From Lathyrus oleraceus (taxonomy: Eukaryota > Streptophyta > Magnoliopsida > Fabales > Fabaceae): a DNA stretch of 64,000 nt. The notes under the pieces were generated by a model. That model was given only the letters and a program-made list of their open reading frames with translations. It made no database searches and was not told the DNA's origin. Numbering within the stretch: the stretch's first letter is position 1; every line of letters begins with the position of its first letter. A program made the position numbers and the translations under genes. Shown one piece after another: positions 1 through 13,465 of the stretch. The DNA lies in contig NC_066581.1 in the NCBI RefSeq assembly GCF_024323335.1, forward strand, positions 433,832,136 through 433,896,135, in the 5' to 3' direction.

Positions 1-1037
1 CATGTTTACCATTTCGGTAAAGTCACTGGGAGCACCGACAATCATGCGTTCGTAATAAAATGAACTTAGGGTCTTCAGGAAAATCTTCGTCATCTCCTTT
101 TCTTCCAACAAAGGATTAATCTGAGCAGCAAGCTCTCTCCACCTCTGGGCATACTCTTTGAACGTCTCGTTGTCCTTCTGAGACATAGACCTCAGCTGGT
201 CTCTATCATGCTCTATGTCCATATTATACTTATAATGTTTCACAAAGCTTCACCCAAATCATTAAATGTGCGAATACTTGCACTGTCTAGCCCCATGTAC
301 CATCTCAAAGTGGCACCAGTCAGAATGTCTTGGAAGTAGTGAATTAAGAACTGATTATTATTAGTTTGAGTTGACATTTTTCTGGCGTACATGACAAGGT
401 GACTAAGCGGACATGTATTTCCCTTATACTTTTCAAAGTCAGGGACTTTGAACTTCATCGGGATCTTAATATTTGGTACCAGGAAAAGTTCAGTAGCACT
501 CATACCGAACAAGTCTTTTCCTCTTAATATCTTCAATTCGTTTCGCAACTCAAGGAACTGATCCTTCATTTCATCAATCTTCTCATAAACATCTGGGCCC
601 TCAGACGGCTCAGAATGGTAGATGGCGTCCTCAACACGAGGCAAGGTATGAACAATTGGAGGCGGTATAGACATGATCGGGCTAGATGCCGACATAGAAG
701 AAAATGTAGGCGCAAACCCTTCAGGCATAAAATTCGGTGGCATCCCTCATGGGAATCCAACAGGCATAGTTGGACCAAATTGAGTAGCAGCGACAGGGGC
801 AGTTGAGGTAGCAACCTCTGAGATGACAGTCCTCTGAGGAGGAGGAGTTGCAGGAGTTGTTGAAGGCTGATTTTGAGCAGCAAGAACAGACTCTATCATA
901 GAAGTTAGACGAGCAATCTCATCCTTAAGCTCTTGGTTCTCTTGCTCTAAGTGCTCCATGATTCTGGCTTGATTGGCGTGGGTGTTGTATTGGTGAGTCA
1001 GCTTGGCTGAAGCACAGAAGAATAACCGATAAGACAT
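1..1037 (-). pseudogene. Ogre B gag (partial, frameshifted)
   Basis: Capsid precursor (gag) of a minus-strand Ogre/Tat Ty3-gypsy element; gag proteins package the RNA in cytoplasmic particles. Reading leftwards from 1037 there is an N-terminal part with a short coiled coil (about residues 27-50), then a proline-rich stretch. A stop just after 747 interrupts this frame, and the same frame resumes at 743. The Retrotrans_gag-like part (motif DFEKYKGNTCPLSHL) follows, with a frame change near 240. Homology continues to base 1 (motif MSQKD..FKEYAQRWREL), so the gene runs off the left edge. It closely matches gag of Ogre C at 16031-17454. The sequence just before its first ATG (1037) ends in a pyrimidine-rich stretch plus CAG, which resembles a splice acceptor. 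Not functional as read; the family assignment is firm. Confidence 0.85.
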
Positions 1038-1253
1038 CTGGAAGAAGAAAACCTATTATGCAAATGATGTATGAAATACAATGTTTTGTAGTTTTTTTTT
1101 CAAGGAATATACTATTTTATTTGCAAATATATAATAACAATAGTAACAATTTTGATTGACCATCAAAATCTCTTTTATTCATATAATTTGGAAGGCTTAC
1201 ACTGAGTACAATTTCAGAAACCAAAATACAAATATAAGAGAAAAGGAAACAAA

Positions 1254-2764
1254 TCATCCTAAGGATCCCCTAACAATAGTGTCAGATGATCTGGCTGCAG
1301 GCGCGTACTTCCTTCGGATCCGTCGGATCTCGGATTTGAAAGATGTCTTCATCTGAGCCTTCTCGAGGATAAGCTGATCAACAATCTTCTTCCAAGCACC
1401 GGAAGGCTGAGACAAACTAGAGGGAAATGGACCCTCTGGCTCTCTTTCTCTCTTAACTGCTCGGTCTTCAAGAAGTTCAATAAGCGCATCTTTGTTTTTC
1501 GACTCAAGCTGCAACTCCTCATGCTTTCGGCTCAAATCATGGAACCGCTCTTCCCACATATCTTTCTCTTGCTTCATCTTAGTGAGTGCGTCTTGCAACT
1601 CCTCTACATCTTGGTTAGGGAGATTTGATGGCTCAACCACAACCATAGACATAGGTCTTTCACAAGCATACGACATCTTCAGCTCCAAAGCTCTCTTCTT
1701 CACCCACTAAGTGTAAGCTTCCAAAGTTACACAGTTGCACGGACCAAGCTCGGATCTTCCTTTCCTATACATATTATGCCAAGCATGTATCATCCTTTGC
1801 TTCAAATATGGGGGATCTTTACCCTCTTAATAAAAAAGACCTTCTAACTGAGTGTTATTAGGGTTGTCTCTCAAGGGGAACCCAAGTTAACAATGAGCCA
1901 AAGCAGGGTCGTAGTTAATTCCTCCTTGTGTACAAATAATTGGCATATTAGATAATTCACCACAACTGTCAAAATGTCCACACTACTCAATCCAGAATCA
2001 TACCAAACAATATCATCATTAGTGAGGGACATAAGTTTCTAAGACCACCATAGACATTGTTTGTTCTCCACAAAAGTAGGTGTCTGAGGCAAGTGCAAAA
2101 TAAACCACTTGTACAGAAGAGGAAAACAACACACAATAGTCCCACCACCTTTAGAATTCCTTAAATGCAGAGAGAAGTACATATCACCCAACAAAGTAAG
2201 CACATGATTCCCAATCAAGAAGATTCTAATGGCGTTAACATCAACAAAACCGTCAATGTTAGGGAACAAAGCCAAACCATAGATGAGCACCACAAAGATG
2301 GCTTCAAAAGCATCAATACTACTGACTTGAGAAAAGACAATAGCTTTTCCTATGAGAAATTCAGAAGTCAACCCAAACATTCCTCCTTTCTTCACCCAAT
2401 GAGCCTCAATCTCAAACTTCTTGAGATGAAGAATTTCACCTATAATATGAGATTTGGGAATCTCCTCCAATCCACTAAAAGGCACCTTGTCAGAAACAGG
2501 TATACCCAAGAGATGGGCATACTCCTCCAATGTAGGCATAAGCTGATAATCGAGAAAAGTGAAGCAACGGTAGAGAGGGTCATAAAACTGAACCAACACA
2601 CTCAAGAGTCCTTCAACTACATCAGCAGATAACACAAACAAAAGCTTTCCAAGACGTTGCTTGAATTCCAAGGGATCTAATACAAAAGATGATAACTTCC
2701 TTAGCTCTTTCAAATTGGGACATCTGAAACTGTACTACTTAGTGTTCCTTCATCCACAATCCAT
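1254..2764 (-). pseudogene. Ogre B ORF1 (broken): unknown N-domain plus coiled coil
   Basis: Extra ORF between leader and gag that is typical of Ogre elements; its function is not known. The first half (2713-2039, 224 codons) is open and contains YQLMPTLEEYAHLLGIPV, which resembles the plant-mobile-domain/DUF7745-like proteins common in legumes (recognised from memory, not searched). After stops between about 2038 and 1704 the second half (1703-1254) is open in another frame and is charged and heptad-like (EELQDALTKMKQEKDMWEERF), predicting a coiled coil, with a basic C-terminus (RRIRRKYAPAARSSD). An ATG at 2764 matches the corresponding ATG in Ogre C but is followed by stops here. The same order is present in Ogre C at 14324-15806. 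Confidence 0.8.
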
Positions 2765-3618
2765 GGTCTGAAAATATTTGGAAATAAAACCTCAGTTCCT
2801 TGAAGTTATTTTTCGTGTGATGAATGTTATAATTCCTGTGAATGCATTAATGCAACAATCACAAATAAGGGATCACACACAAGGCAAACAAACAAAGGTC
2901 AAGGGATGAATCAATTTATTATCAAGATCAATCATCCATTTTGGTGGATTATGGTTTTCACCTTATCATCACCCAAGTTCCATTGATATTGACAAGACTT
3001 GATTGGATCAACCAAGAATCAAGAGTTTGTTTTAGAGTCACGAGCATGGAGTCAGGTTAAGAACCATCCTAAAGGAGTGTATTAAGGATAAGAACTTGTA
3101 GATAATGTTCTTAAAAGTTCCCAGAGTCTTAATTCCATCTATCGGATATTATAGGTTAGGATGACTGACTCATCAACCCGAAATATTCTCAAGAGAAACT
3201 CGTCTGAGTCTAGTATCGTGTAACAACTATTATCAAGTCAACACCTGAACAATCTCTGCACTACGTCCTAAATAGGCCAAGTTGGTTGAAATGTTCTACG
3301 GTTCTCAGCTTCTCGGACAACAAATCAGAGAAAGTAATACCTAACCAAAAATAACTTGTGTGACATCAATAACTCTAAACGGGTCTCCACTGAGTAGATG
3401 GGTCTCAAGCCAACTTGTTAAGGACTACTCCACATAAAGTCAAACATGACTATACCATCCTCCTATCTTAATTTCACTCAAGTTCGGGTTAAAACTTATC
3501 TCACCACTCAGAGATCACCAAGCACAACAAACAAATTATATCACACAAACAAATATACAAACATCAAATATACAAATATATACACATAAAAAAGTAGGTT
3601 AAACCCACTGAGGACTAC
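2765..3618 (-). other. Ogre B untranslated leader
   Basis: Non-coding stretch between the primer binding site and ORF1 of Ogre B, read leftwards. It is closely similar, in reverse complement, to 13466-14323 of Ogre C. I see no coding potential. The ORF1-proximal end has a pyrimidine-rich TTTTCAG immediately before the ORF1 ATG, which looks like a splice acceptor, but no donor was identified. Confidence 0.75.
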
Positions 3619-3636
3619 TCCCCAGCAGAGTCGCCA
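3619..3636 (-). promoter_or_regulatory. Ogre B primer binding site (tRNA-Arg)
   Basis: On the minus strand this reads TGGCGACTCTGCTGGGGA, nine bases inside the LTR end. It is nearly complementary to the 3' end of a plant tRNA-Arg with CCA added (comparison from memory, about two mismatches), as known for Ogre. The identical motif sits inside the Ogre C LTR at 13448. Confidence 0.85.
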
Positions 3637-3645
3637 CTTAATTTC

Positions 3646-6600
3646 TGTAGCGTTAAATTCATGACCATTAAGCTATGGATAAACTTAACGTCAATAAAAC
3701 CAGAGTCGCCATTGCGCTTTTATTGTTTCCAAAGGAAAAAGGAAAAGTACGAATAAAACCCAAAGATAAGAAGTTTTCAAATCAAAACTAATAAAATTCC
3801 AGAGATTACAGGTGAGGGGGTTAGTTACACAGAGAAAGGTGTTAGCACCAAAAGTGTCATAGGTACTCCTAGGGTGCCCTTTTTATGTGTGTATTTGTTT
3901 TTGGTGTAAAAGATGTTTGCAATAAATAGAGTGTGGGGATGAGAAAAGAATTCATTAATTATATTTTTGTGTTTGACAAGACCATCGGACTTGTGCTACA
4001 TACCAACATAAAAATGAGGGATCAAAACCTCGTAGTTCGTGGTATCAATTTCAAAATGAGTGGATTGCTTTTAATAAAAGTTTATGTTTAAAAGAGACAC
4101 AAAGGGACCAAAAGTTTGAATGGGTGTTTGTTATTTTTAATTTTGAAATTTTAAGTCAATATGGTTAAGTTTATTTACAAGTTTAATTGAGAAAAGAGTT
4201 TAAAAATGCAATGGCATAAGGCCAAGGTTTCTAATTTGCAATAGAGTCTAAGTTTAGAAATCACAAGCAAAGAAAGTTTTTGAAAGGGGAGAGAGATTTT
4301 GAAATTTAAGAAGTGGGAGGAGATGAAGAGACTAATCCTAAGCATAAAATTAAAAGTTAAGAGTTGAAAATATCTGACCAATGGGATGCAATCCAACAAA
4401 GAAGAATGTCATATAGAAAACCAACTTTCCCTTTGGAATTTAAATCAAGCAACATCAATAAGCAAGTAGAAATATGAAGAGTAAGGCATCAAATAAATAT
4501 ATCCACATCCAAGCAAGCAACTTCACAGCCAAAAGTCTTCTTTGCCTTCTCATGTATCAGATGACATACTCCTCGATTAGCTCAGAATAAGGCATTAGGC
4601 ACAGGTTCAAAGTAACAGTTGCATCAAGACCATGTTGCAGATGAATTCATGTGGATCCCAATACTTGCATCAGATGAAAGCTCAAATCACAATAAATTGG
4701 TCTTAGAAATGTTAGCATTGGTTAAGTCCTTTTTGCATAGGGAATGTTGCCTAATTCTAAGTCCAAAATATCAGATCAAATCCAACAGTCCACACAATTG
4801 TTTTTTAGGTTTTTTGTTGTTTATTAAGTATTTTAAGGCCATAAGACCACAAACACAAACAAGATCCACAAACAAATATATACAATCACAATATATGGCT
4901 CAAGTGAGCAAAGTGAAAATGATATAAACATAAACAAGTTAAATGATATGTAAAATGACAAATGAAATGGTAAATGGTTTGAATTTAAATTGCATATAGT
5001 AAATGACTTGAAAATAAAAGCAATATTAATACAAGTTAGTCAAATGTTAGTTGACTAGATGTTAGTAATGTTTTGCTTTTCAATTGATTAAGTCATTCTT
5101 TGGAGAACACTCAACCCTCTATTCACAAGCATGAATCCTTGAACCAAGACATCTTCCGAAGGAAGGAAAAAAGGCCAAGTTTCCACATAATACCATGAAA
5201 GGGGGGAGACTTACAATCTCGCTTACTAGAATGCTATGCCTATGGGATTAAAATTTAGCACTATGTTAAGCAATCGTAATTGGACTTATGTAGAAGTCAC
5301 AACTATCTGAGGTCGGGCAATAGAAATTTTGGTGTTAATGCATGTTAGAGATATGGTATAATGAACCATACTCCTAAACATGCCACACACAAAAAGAAAA
5401 TGATCAAAGGATGGACCTATCTCATCCATACTTATATTGATTCATCTAACACAAAGTTATTGATGAACCAATTAGCCTTAGGATATTGAGACTTCATTTG
5501 TCAATGAAAGGGGTGTGATAGAATGGGATTAAAGATGAAGAGGGAAGGGAGATGAGACCAACACAAATTGTTCATGGGAGGACGTTTATCAAATTAAAAT
5601 CTTTCATTCATTTTGGAAGATGAAATGTACATTTCATCAATCCCCTAAATCCAATGATTTTAATCCAACAAAAGTCAAATCAACCTTCACCAAGGACCAA
5701 ACACATAGTCAAACTTCCCAAGTCAATAAAAATGGCTCAACATAATTTCTACACAATTAATCAATTAAAAATCAAATTAAAATGCATTTAAATTGAATTA
5801 TGTTTGATCAAAAACCTAAAGCCTCTTCAAAACACCAAATAAATGGCTAAGAGATTTATCATAGGTCAAACAAGGTCAAAGGACCTTAGACAAAAAATTT
5901 CATAATTTTTGGAAAGTCATAAGTATTTTTCAACAATTAAAAATATGCACAAAAACAATTAAATCATGAAAAATATCAAAATTAATCTAAAAAATAATTT
6001 TAATTCTGAAAATTAAATAGGAACATATATAAATTTTTTTGGTGAAAGTCTCATATTTTTTGGATTAAAAATGAAATTAATATGAATTAATTAATTAAAA
6101 TAAAAGGATTTTAAATGAAAAAAGTCAGAAAAAAAATGAAGGGCCATCTGATCACCCTCATTAATTGAGGTGACAAATCAGACGGCCAGGAGCGCGCCTT
6201 CCACAAGGTCCTTAGTCAAACGCATTGCAGGTGTGGTAATCAGATTGGACGCATGAGATTAAAACATTTCAAATGGATCAGATGGCCTGGATTGATCCAG
6301 CACACCACCAGAGCCCTAGCTCCGGTCATCTTCTCCAGTGAGGACCACCAGACTGGTCCAACCAAAAACTTATGAAAAATGAAAAGTGAATACACTAATT
6401 TGAAGAAAAAATGCTCAGGAGCACGAATCTGGCCTCAATTTTTTCCAATTCCTATATAAAAAGATATAGTGATTTGAATTTTGAGGATCACGAATTGAGT
6501 AGCTTCGATTTGACCTCAAAGCAATTCAATCTTCTTGCCTACATTGATAGGACTTCAGACAACCAAAAATCAACAAGAATGGTGAAGAATTGAGGGAGAA

Positions 6601-8397
6601 TCAAAGAGATAAAAATTATGAAAATTCGCCTTCAATGGAGCTTCAGATTGGCATGATCTTGCTCTCAATTGTGCTTGGCCTTGCTTCAGATGCTTGTTGG
6701 AAGTGATTAGGATCAATGAAAGGTATGGATTCTTGGACTTTCAATCTCAAAACAAATGGAGAATTGAAACTTGATTTTCAAAGAAAATCTTCAAGCTTAT
6801 CTTTCAATGGTGAGGGTTTGGGATTGCAGCTTCAAAGCTTGGGCACGAGGTCCCTAATTCTAAGCAATGAGGGTCTTATTTATAGGCCATGAGATTGATT
6901 TCTACACACTTCCAAATTTGGCAATTTTTGAGTAATCTCTTTGCATGCTTGCATGGGAGTGTGATAGGCCTATAAAGTGATGTAATTAGGTCCAAAATTA
7001 AGTGTGAATCATGCTGAAACCATGTTACAAAGCCATGCAATCGTGTATGAAAAGTGGAAAACGAAATCATCCAAATGGTTCATCACATTGCACCCATGCG
7101 CAAGTCCTTCATCCTTTATCTAAATGAGATGATCCTTTACTTTTTATAAAGGTGATATCAAGGGGAACAACTTTCATGTTGAACACTTTTTCATTTGAAG
7201 CTTGAATCATGATGAATTGTGAGGTGGAAGTTCGGGAAATCAAACATATTTGAAAATTTTCTAAGTCCTAAGTCAAATGTTCACTTCTTCCAGCTTGAAT
7301 AACTTTTTCTATGGACTTCAAATGAGAAACGTCCCTTCATCAAAGTTGTATCTCTTTCAAACCTCTTCAATTTGGTCACAAATTTGACATCATTTGGATT
7401 TGGAATAAAGGAGTTATGCATTTTAGAAGTTGAGGAAAATCACTTGTTCAATGGTATTGGCCCAAAGTGACCTATAATATTTCGTCTTGGCACATGCATT
7501 TGCAAGTTGAATTTGAACTTCATCCAAACATAAAATTTGAAGTAGACTTCTGAAATTTGATCAAGGAATTTAATGGATTTTATATCATAAAAATTGAGCA
7601 AGTTATGGTCTTGGGAAGTTGACCTCCAAAGTAGGGTTCAGACAAAATGACCTATAATCTTTAATCATACAAAATGTTTTTCAAAGCAAAACTGGATCTA
7701 GTATTAAACATAAAAGTTGTTTTAAATGTCATTTTGAGTAACTTTGATCTTGGAATCATTTTCATATGACATAAATTGTAGGAGATAGGGTCTAGGGAAC
7801 CCCAGTTTTGACCAATTGGCTTTCTCTGGTCAACCACCATGAACCATCTTGCTAGCTTGACACTATCTTGATTTTTGGGACTCATGGAGGATCATATATG
7901 CATAAGATGGTTTAATATGAAGTATCCCTTGAAATATTTGATCAATTGTTAAAGAAACTTGTTGAAGAAGTCACACAAGATACCCAGATGAATTAGGGTT
8001 TCCAAGGCAAACAAACTCCAAACTCTTGATGATTTTTTGATCAAAATGCCATTTGAAGAACATGGGGATCCATATATGATGCTTATATCCAATGTGAACT
8101 ATTTATTGATTGAGCTCCTTGCATTGAGGGTCTCAAACCCTAGATATGAGCTTGATAGAGCATAGATGAGCATGCACACTACCTACAAAAGAGTTAAACT
8201 ATACATTGACACATATTTAGTATTTTGGTTAGTAAACAAAGAAAATTGAAGTATGATACAATCAAACGTACTTGGTGATCTCTCCCAATGCAAACCCAAT
8301 GAATGAGGGGTAAGAAGGATGCCAAGGTGTGATCCAAATGCCAATGCATGTGATGAGATAACATGAGGGATCTTAGGGTCAAAATTTGGGTCTTACA
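3646..8397 (-). repeat. Ogre B 5' LTR (4752 bp)
   Basis: Reading leftwards it begins TGTAAGACCCAAATTTTGAC at 8397 and ends in ...CGCTACA at 3646, followed by the PBS. Termini are TG...CA and the length matches Ogre LTRs. It is a reverse-complement relative of the LTR at 8763-13438, with numerous substitutions. Short open stretches within it are not conserved and I do not treat them as genes. The adjoining base on the right, 8398, starts Ogre A coding sequence. Confidence 0.9.
6875..6886 (-). promoter_or_regulatory. Putative TATA box in Ogre B LTR
   Basis: The minus strand reads CCTATAAATAAG about 1.5 kb from the LTR start, at the same alignment position as TATAAATA boxes in the other Ogre LTRs of the window (10236, 37231, 52872 and, reversed, 57361). 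Conservation between copies supports a core promoter marking the U3/R boundary. No transcript data are available. Confidence 0.6.
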
Positions 8398-8762
8398 GTA
8401 ATGCATAAAGATATTTGTTTCGTTATTAAATGTGAGCATGACCATAACGGTTGTAAAATCTGCAGTGTGAACCCTCAAGGATGTGCCATTGTCAAGAGGG
8501 ATATTCAAAGGCTGATGGATGAAGGTCTTAAAAAAAATTCATTTCCCTCACTTGGGAGATGATGTTAATGTGATTGTTCTTGTGTTCAAGACCTCTTAGC
8601 GGGTAGTTTTCCAGTTCGATAGTAGCAGCAACAACAATGGTAATAGATCGATATCGCCGTTAGTAATACGGTTAGCGGGCCCCGTCCCGTATGCATCCGA
8701 TAAAGCTGTGCCTTATCAGTATAATGCCACAATGGTGGAGAATGGCCATGAGATTCTGTTAC
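8398..8762 (+). pseudogene. Ogre A fragment (gag-pro linker), trapped between two LTRs
   Basis: A 365-bp remnant of the oldest Ogre in the stack. It aligns with 17700-18070 of Ogre C: the coded motifs NPQGCAIVKRDIQRLMDEG and, further on, a run before YQYNATMVENG are recognisable. Stops and a frame change make it non-coding. It is cut at 8398 by Ogre B and at 8762 by Ogre C. The A sequence resumes at 40311 on the other side of C with matching register, showing that C landed inside A. Confidence 0.85.
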
Positions 8763-11700
8763 TGTAAGACCCCAATTTTGACCCTAAGATCCGTCATGCT
8801 ATCTCATCATATGCATTAGCTATGAGACCACACCTTAGCATCCTACTTACCCCTCATTCATTGGGTTTGCATTGGGAGAGATCACCAAGCACATTTTGAT
8901 GGTATCATACCAAAAATATGTTAATGTATAGTTTTTTGCTTTTGTAAATAGTGTGTATGCTCACAAATGCATCATCAAGCTCATATATAGGGTTTAAGAC
9001 CCTCAAGGCAATGAGATAAATCAAGAAATGGTTCAAATTGGATCTAGACATCTTGTATTGATCCCCATGGTCTTCACATATCCTTTTGGTCAAGAATTCA
9101 TCAAGAGTTTGAAGCTTTGCCTAGGAAACCCTAATTCATCTAGGTATCTTGTGTGACTTCTTCAACAAGTTTCTTTAACATTTGATCAAATATTTAAAGA
9201 GATACTTCATATTACCTCATCTGATGCCTATATGATCCTTCATTAGTCCAAAAAATAAAGAGAATGTCAAGCTAGTAAGTTGGTCCATTGTGGTTGATCA
9301 GAGAAAGTCAACTAGTAAAAATTGGGGTTCCCTAGACCCTATCTCCTACAACTTGTGTCATATGAAAATTATTCCAAGAGAAACGTTACTCAAAATGACA
9401 TTCCAAACAACTTTAATGTTGAAGTAAAGGGCTAGTTTTCTTGGAAAGTCATTTTTTATGGTGAGAGATTATAGGTCATTTTGTCTGAACCCTAGTTAGG
9501 AGGTCAACTTCCCAAGACCATAACTTGCTCAATATTTATGAGATGAAAACCATTAAAATTCCATGATCAAATTCACGATGTCTACTTCAACTTTTATGTT
9601 TGGAGGAAGTTAAGATTAAACTTGAAAATTCATGTGGCAAGAGGAAACATTATAGGTTATTTTGGGCCATTACCATTGAACAAGTGATTTTCCTCAACTT
9701 CTAAAATACATAACTCCTTCATTCCAAATACAAATGAGTTCAAATGAGTGACTAAATTAAATAGGTTTGAAAGAGCTACAATTTTTATGAAGGAACTGTT
9801 TCTATTTGAAGTCCATAGAAAAAGTTATTCAAGGTGGAAGAAGTAAACATTTGACTTGGTACTTCCATATATGTTTAATTTCCCAAACTTCCACCTCAAA
9901 ATTCATCATTATCCAAGATTCAAATAGAAAAGTGGTCAACATGAAAGTTGTTCCCCTTGATCTTACATTTCCAAAAAGTCCATAGTCATCTCATTTGGAT
10001 CAATATTGAAGGACTTTTCCATGGGTGCAGTGCATGGTACCATTTGGAAGGACTTTTCATGATCAAACTCTTTTCAACATTGCATGGCTTAATGCATTTC
10101 CTTCAACATGACCTATGCATAATTTGGACCTTTTCAAATGATTCTTTGAGCTTTGTACACACCCATGCTAGATCATGAAGGAAGTTTCTAAATTTGGATT
10201 TCAAATGGAAGTGTGCAAAGAGCATATGATAACTCTATAAATACAAGTGCAATGAGCTCAAAACTTCATGAACACCTTGCCCAAGCTTTGCTAGAACAAT
10301 CCAAACCCTCCATTTCATAGAATTCTTGAAGATTTCATTTGAAATTGTGTTAAATTTCATCTTTTGTTTTTTTAAATTAAAACTCTAAGAATTCATTGCC
10401 CTTTCCATTTCATTTGATCGCTGCAAGCAAGAGGAAGAGAAAGCAAGCAAATCCAGATCATGATGAAGTGAATTTGAAACAACTCAAAGGTGATTTTTCA
10501 GAAAGTTCATCTCTTCGATTCTCTCTTAATTCTTCACCATTCTTTGTGATTTTTGGTAGGCTGAAGTCCTACCAATGTAGGAAACAAGATTGAGTTGCTT
10601 TGAGGTCAAATCGAAGCAACTCAATTCATGATCCTCAAAATTCAAATTCCTATATCTTTTTATATACTTGGAATTGGAGAAAATTGAGGCCAGATTCGAG
10701 CTCCTGAGCATTTCTTCTTTGAATCCATGTACTTGTTTTTTATTTTCACGATGGTTAGTGGTGGACCAGTCCGGTGAGGTCCATCGGAGAAGAAGACCGG
10801 AGTTAGAGCTCTGGTGGTGCGCTGGCGCCCTTCCAGCCATCTAATAATGTTGAAATGTTTTAACCATGGCCATTGGTTTTAATTACCATTGTTGCAACGC
10901 GTTGATTGGGGTATACTATAGATAACACGCGCGTGGCCATCAGATCTACCACCCTAATTAATGAGGGAGATCTGACGTCCCTTATTTTTTCTCATTTTAT
11001 TTAATTTCTGATTTTAAATTTTACCTAGCTTATTTTGTTTAATTCATATTAAACTCATTTTTAATCCAAAAAATATGGGATATTCACCATAAATATTTAA
11101 ATATTTTCCTCTTTTATTTTCTGAATGAAAATTATTTTTTGGATTAACTTTGATATTTTTCATGAATTAATTGCTTTTGTGCATATTTTTAATTGTTTAA
11201 AAATACTTCTGACTTTTCAAAAATCATGAAGTTTTTTGTCTAAGGTCTTTTTGACCTTGTTTGACCTAGGATAAAACTCTTGGCCATTTATTTGGTGTTT
11301 TGAAGAGATTTTAGGTTTTGACCAAATTAAATTGAATTTAAATGCATTTTTAATTTTATTTTTAATTGATTAATTGTGCGAAAATTATGTTGAGCCATTT
11401 TTATGGTCTTGTGATCTGTGAATATTTATTTATGTCTTGGTCAAGGTTGATTTGACTTTTGTTGGGTTCAAATCATTAGATTTAGGGGATTGATGAAATG
11501 TGCATTTCAACTCCCAAAATGAATGAATGATTTTAATTTGATAAAATTCCTCCAACGACTAATTATTGTTTCTCAAATTTCCTCTCCCTCTTCATCTTCA
11601 CTCCCATTCTTTCCCATAATGAAATCTCAATATCCTAAGCCTATCTGGTTCATCAATAACCTTGTGTTAGATGAATCGATACAAGTATGGATGAGATAGG

Positions 11701-13438
11701 TTCATCCTTTTGGTCTTTTTCTTTTAGTGTGTGGTATGTTTTAGGAGTTTGGTTCATTATACCAAGTCTCTAACATGCCATAGCTCCTAAATTATCATTG
11801 CCCGACCTCAGATAGTTGTGACTTCTACATAAGTCCAATTACGATTGCTTAACATAGAGCTAATTTTTGACCCTATAGGCATAGCATTCTAGTAAGTGAG
11901 ATTGTAAGTCTCCCATATTTCATAGTATTTTGTGGAAACTTGACCTTTTTTCCTTCCTTTGGAAGATGTCTTGGTTCAAGGATTCATGCTTGTGAATAGA
12001 TGGTTGAGTGTTCCACAAAGAATGACTTAATCAATTGAAAAGCAAAACACTACTAAGATCTAATTAACTTTGACTAACATTTGACTAATTCTTATTAATA
12101 TTGCTTTACTTTCAAGTCATTTACTTTATGCAATTTAGTTTCTAGTCATTTACCATTCATTGTCATTTACATACCATTAAACTTGTTTATGTTTATGTCA
12201 TTCTCACTTTGCTCATTTGAGCCATATATTATGAATGTATATATTTGTTTGTGTGTTTTGTTTGTGCTTGTGGTCTTAGGACCTTAAAATACTTAATAAA
12301 TAACAAAAACCCTAAAAAATGTTTGTGTGGACTGTTGGGCTTGATCTGAACATTTGGACTTAGTATTAGGCAACATTCCATATGCAAAAGGATTTGGCCA
12401 CTGCCAAAATTTCGGAGACCAATTTATTGTGATTTGAGCCTTCATCTGATGCAAGTATTGGGATCCACTTGAACTTATCTGTTACATGGTCTTGATGCAA
12501 CTGTTATTTTGATCTGGTGTCTAATGTTTTATTCAGAGATAATCAAGGAGTATTTCATATGATACATGAGAAGACAAAGAAGACTACTAGCTATGGGATT
12601 TTCTTGCTTGGATGTGGCCATCTTTATTTGATGCCTTGATCTTCAGGATGTATGATTTTACTAATTTATTGTTGATAATTGCTTGATTCAAACACCAAAG
12701 GGAAAATGGGTTTTCTATATGACAATCTTGTATGTTGGATTACATCCCATTGGTCAGATCTTTTCAACTCTTAACTTTTAATTTTATGCTTAGGATTAGT
12801 CTCTTCATCTTCTTCCACTTCTTAAATTTCAAAATCTCTCCCCCTTTTCAAAACTTTCTTTGCTTGTATTTTTAAACTTAGACCTTATTTCAATAATAGA
12901 AACTTTGGCCTCATGCCATTGCATTTTAAAACTCTTTTCTTAAATCAAATTTGTAAATAAATCTAATCATATGGACTTAAATTTTCAAAAGACAAAAAGA
13001 ACTAACACCCATTCAAACCGTTGGGCCCCTTTGTTCCTATTTTAACTTAAATTTTGATTAAAATCAATCCACTCATTTTGAAATTGATACCATGAACTAC
13101 GAGGTATTGATCCCTCATTTTTATGTTGGTACGTTGGCACAAGTCCAAAGGTCTTGTCAAACACAAAAATATAATCAATGAATTCTTTTCTCATCCCCAC
13201 ACTCTATTTTTATCAGACATCTTTTATACCAAAAACACATACACACATTAAAAAAGGGTTCCCTAGGAGTACCTAGGACACTTTGGATTTTATTAATTTT
13301 GATTTGAAAACTTCTTATCTTTGGGTTTTGTTCGTACTTTTCCCTTTTCCTTTGGAAAAAATAAAAGCGCGGCGGCGACTCTAGTTTTATTGACGTTAAG
13401 TTTATCCATAGCTTAATGGTCATGAATTTACCGCTACA
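8763..13438 (+). repeat. Ogre C 5' LTR (4676 bp)
   Basis: Starts TGTAAGACCCCAATTTTGAC and ends ACCGCTACA, with TG...CA termini, directly followed by the PBS. It matches the 3' LTR at 35742-40310 along its whole length. The two differ by indels: this copy lacks roughly 60 bp near 13285 that are present around 40105-40165, and keeps roughly 165 bp near 11635-11800 that are missing near 38630 in the 3' copy. It is also an inverted relative of the Ogre B LTR. Confidence 0.9.
10236..10243 (+). promoter_or_regulatory. Putative TATA box in Ogre C 5' LTR
   Basis: TATAAATA in the context AACTCTATAAATACAAG. The same motif is at the aligned position of the 3' LTR (37231-37238) and in three other Ogre LTRs in this window, which supports a promoter role. 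Confidence 0.65.
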
Positions 13439-13447
13439 GAAATTAAG

Positions 13448-13465
13448 TGGCGACTCTGCTGGGGA
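13448..13465 (+). promoter_or_regulatory. Ogre C primer binding site (tRNA-Arg)
   Basis: TGGCGACTCTGCTGGGGA starts nine bases after the LTR terminus. It is near-complementary to the tRNA-Arg 3' end and identical to the Ogre B site at 3619-3636. Confidence 0.85.

Noticed and set aside
4619..4927. 102-codon open stretch in the Ogre B LTR
   Set aside because: Antisense to the LTR, no conserved motif, and not retained in the other Ogre LTR copies.
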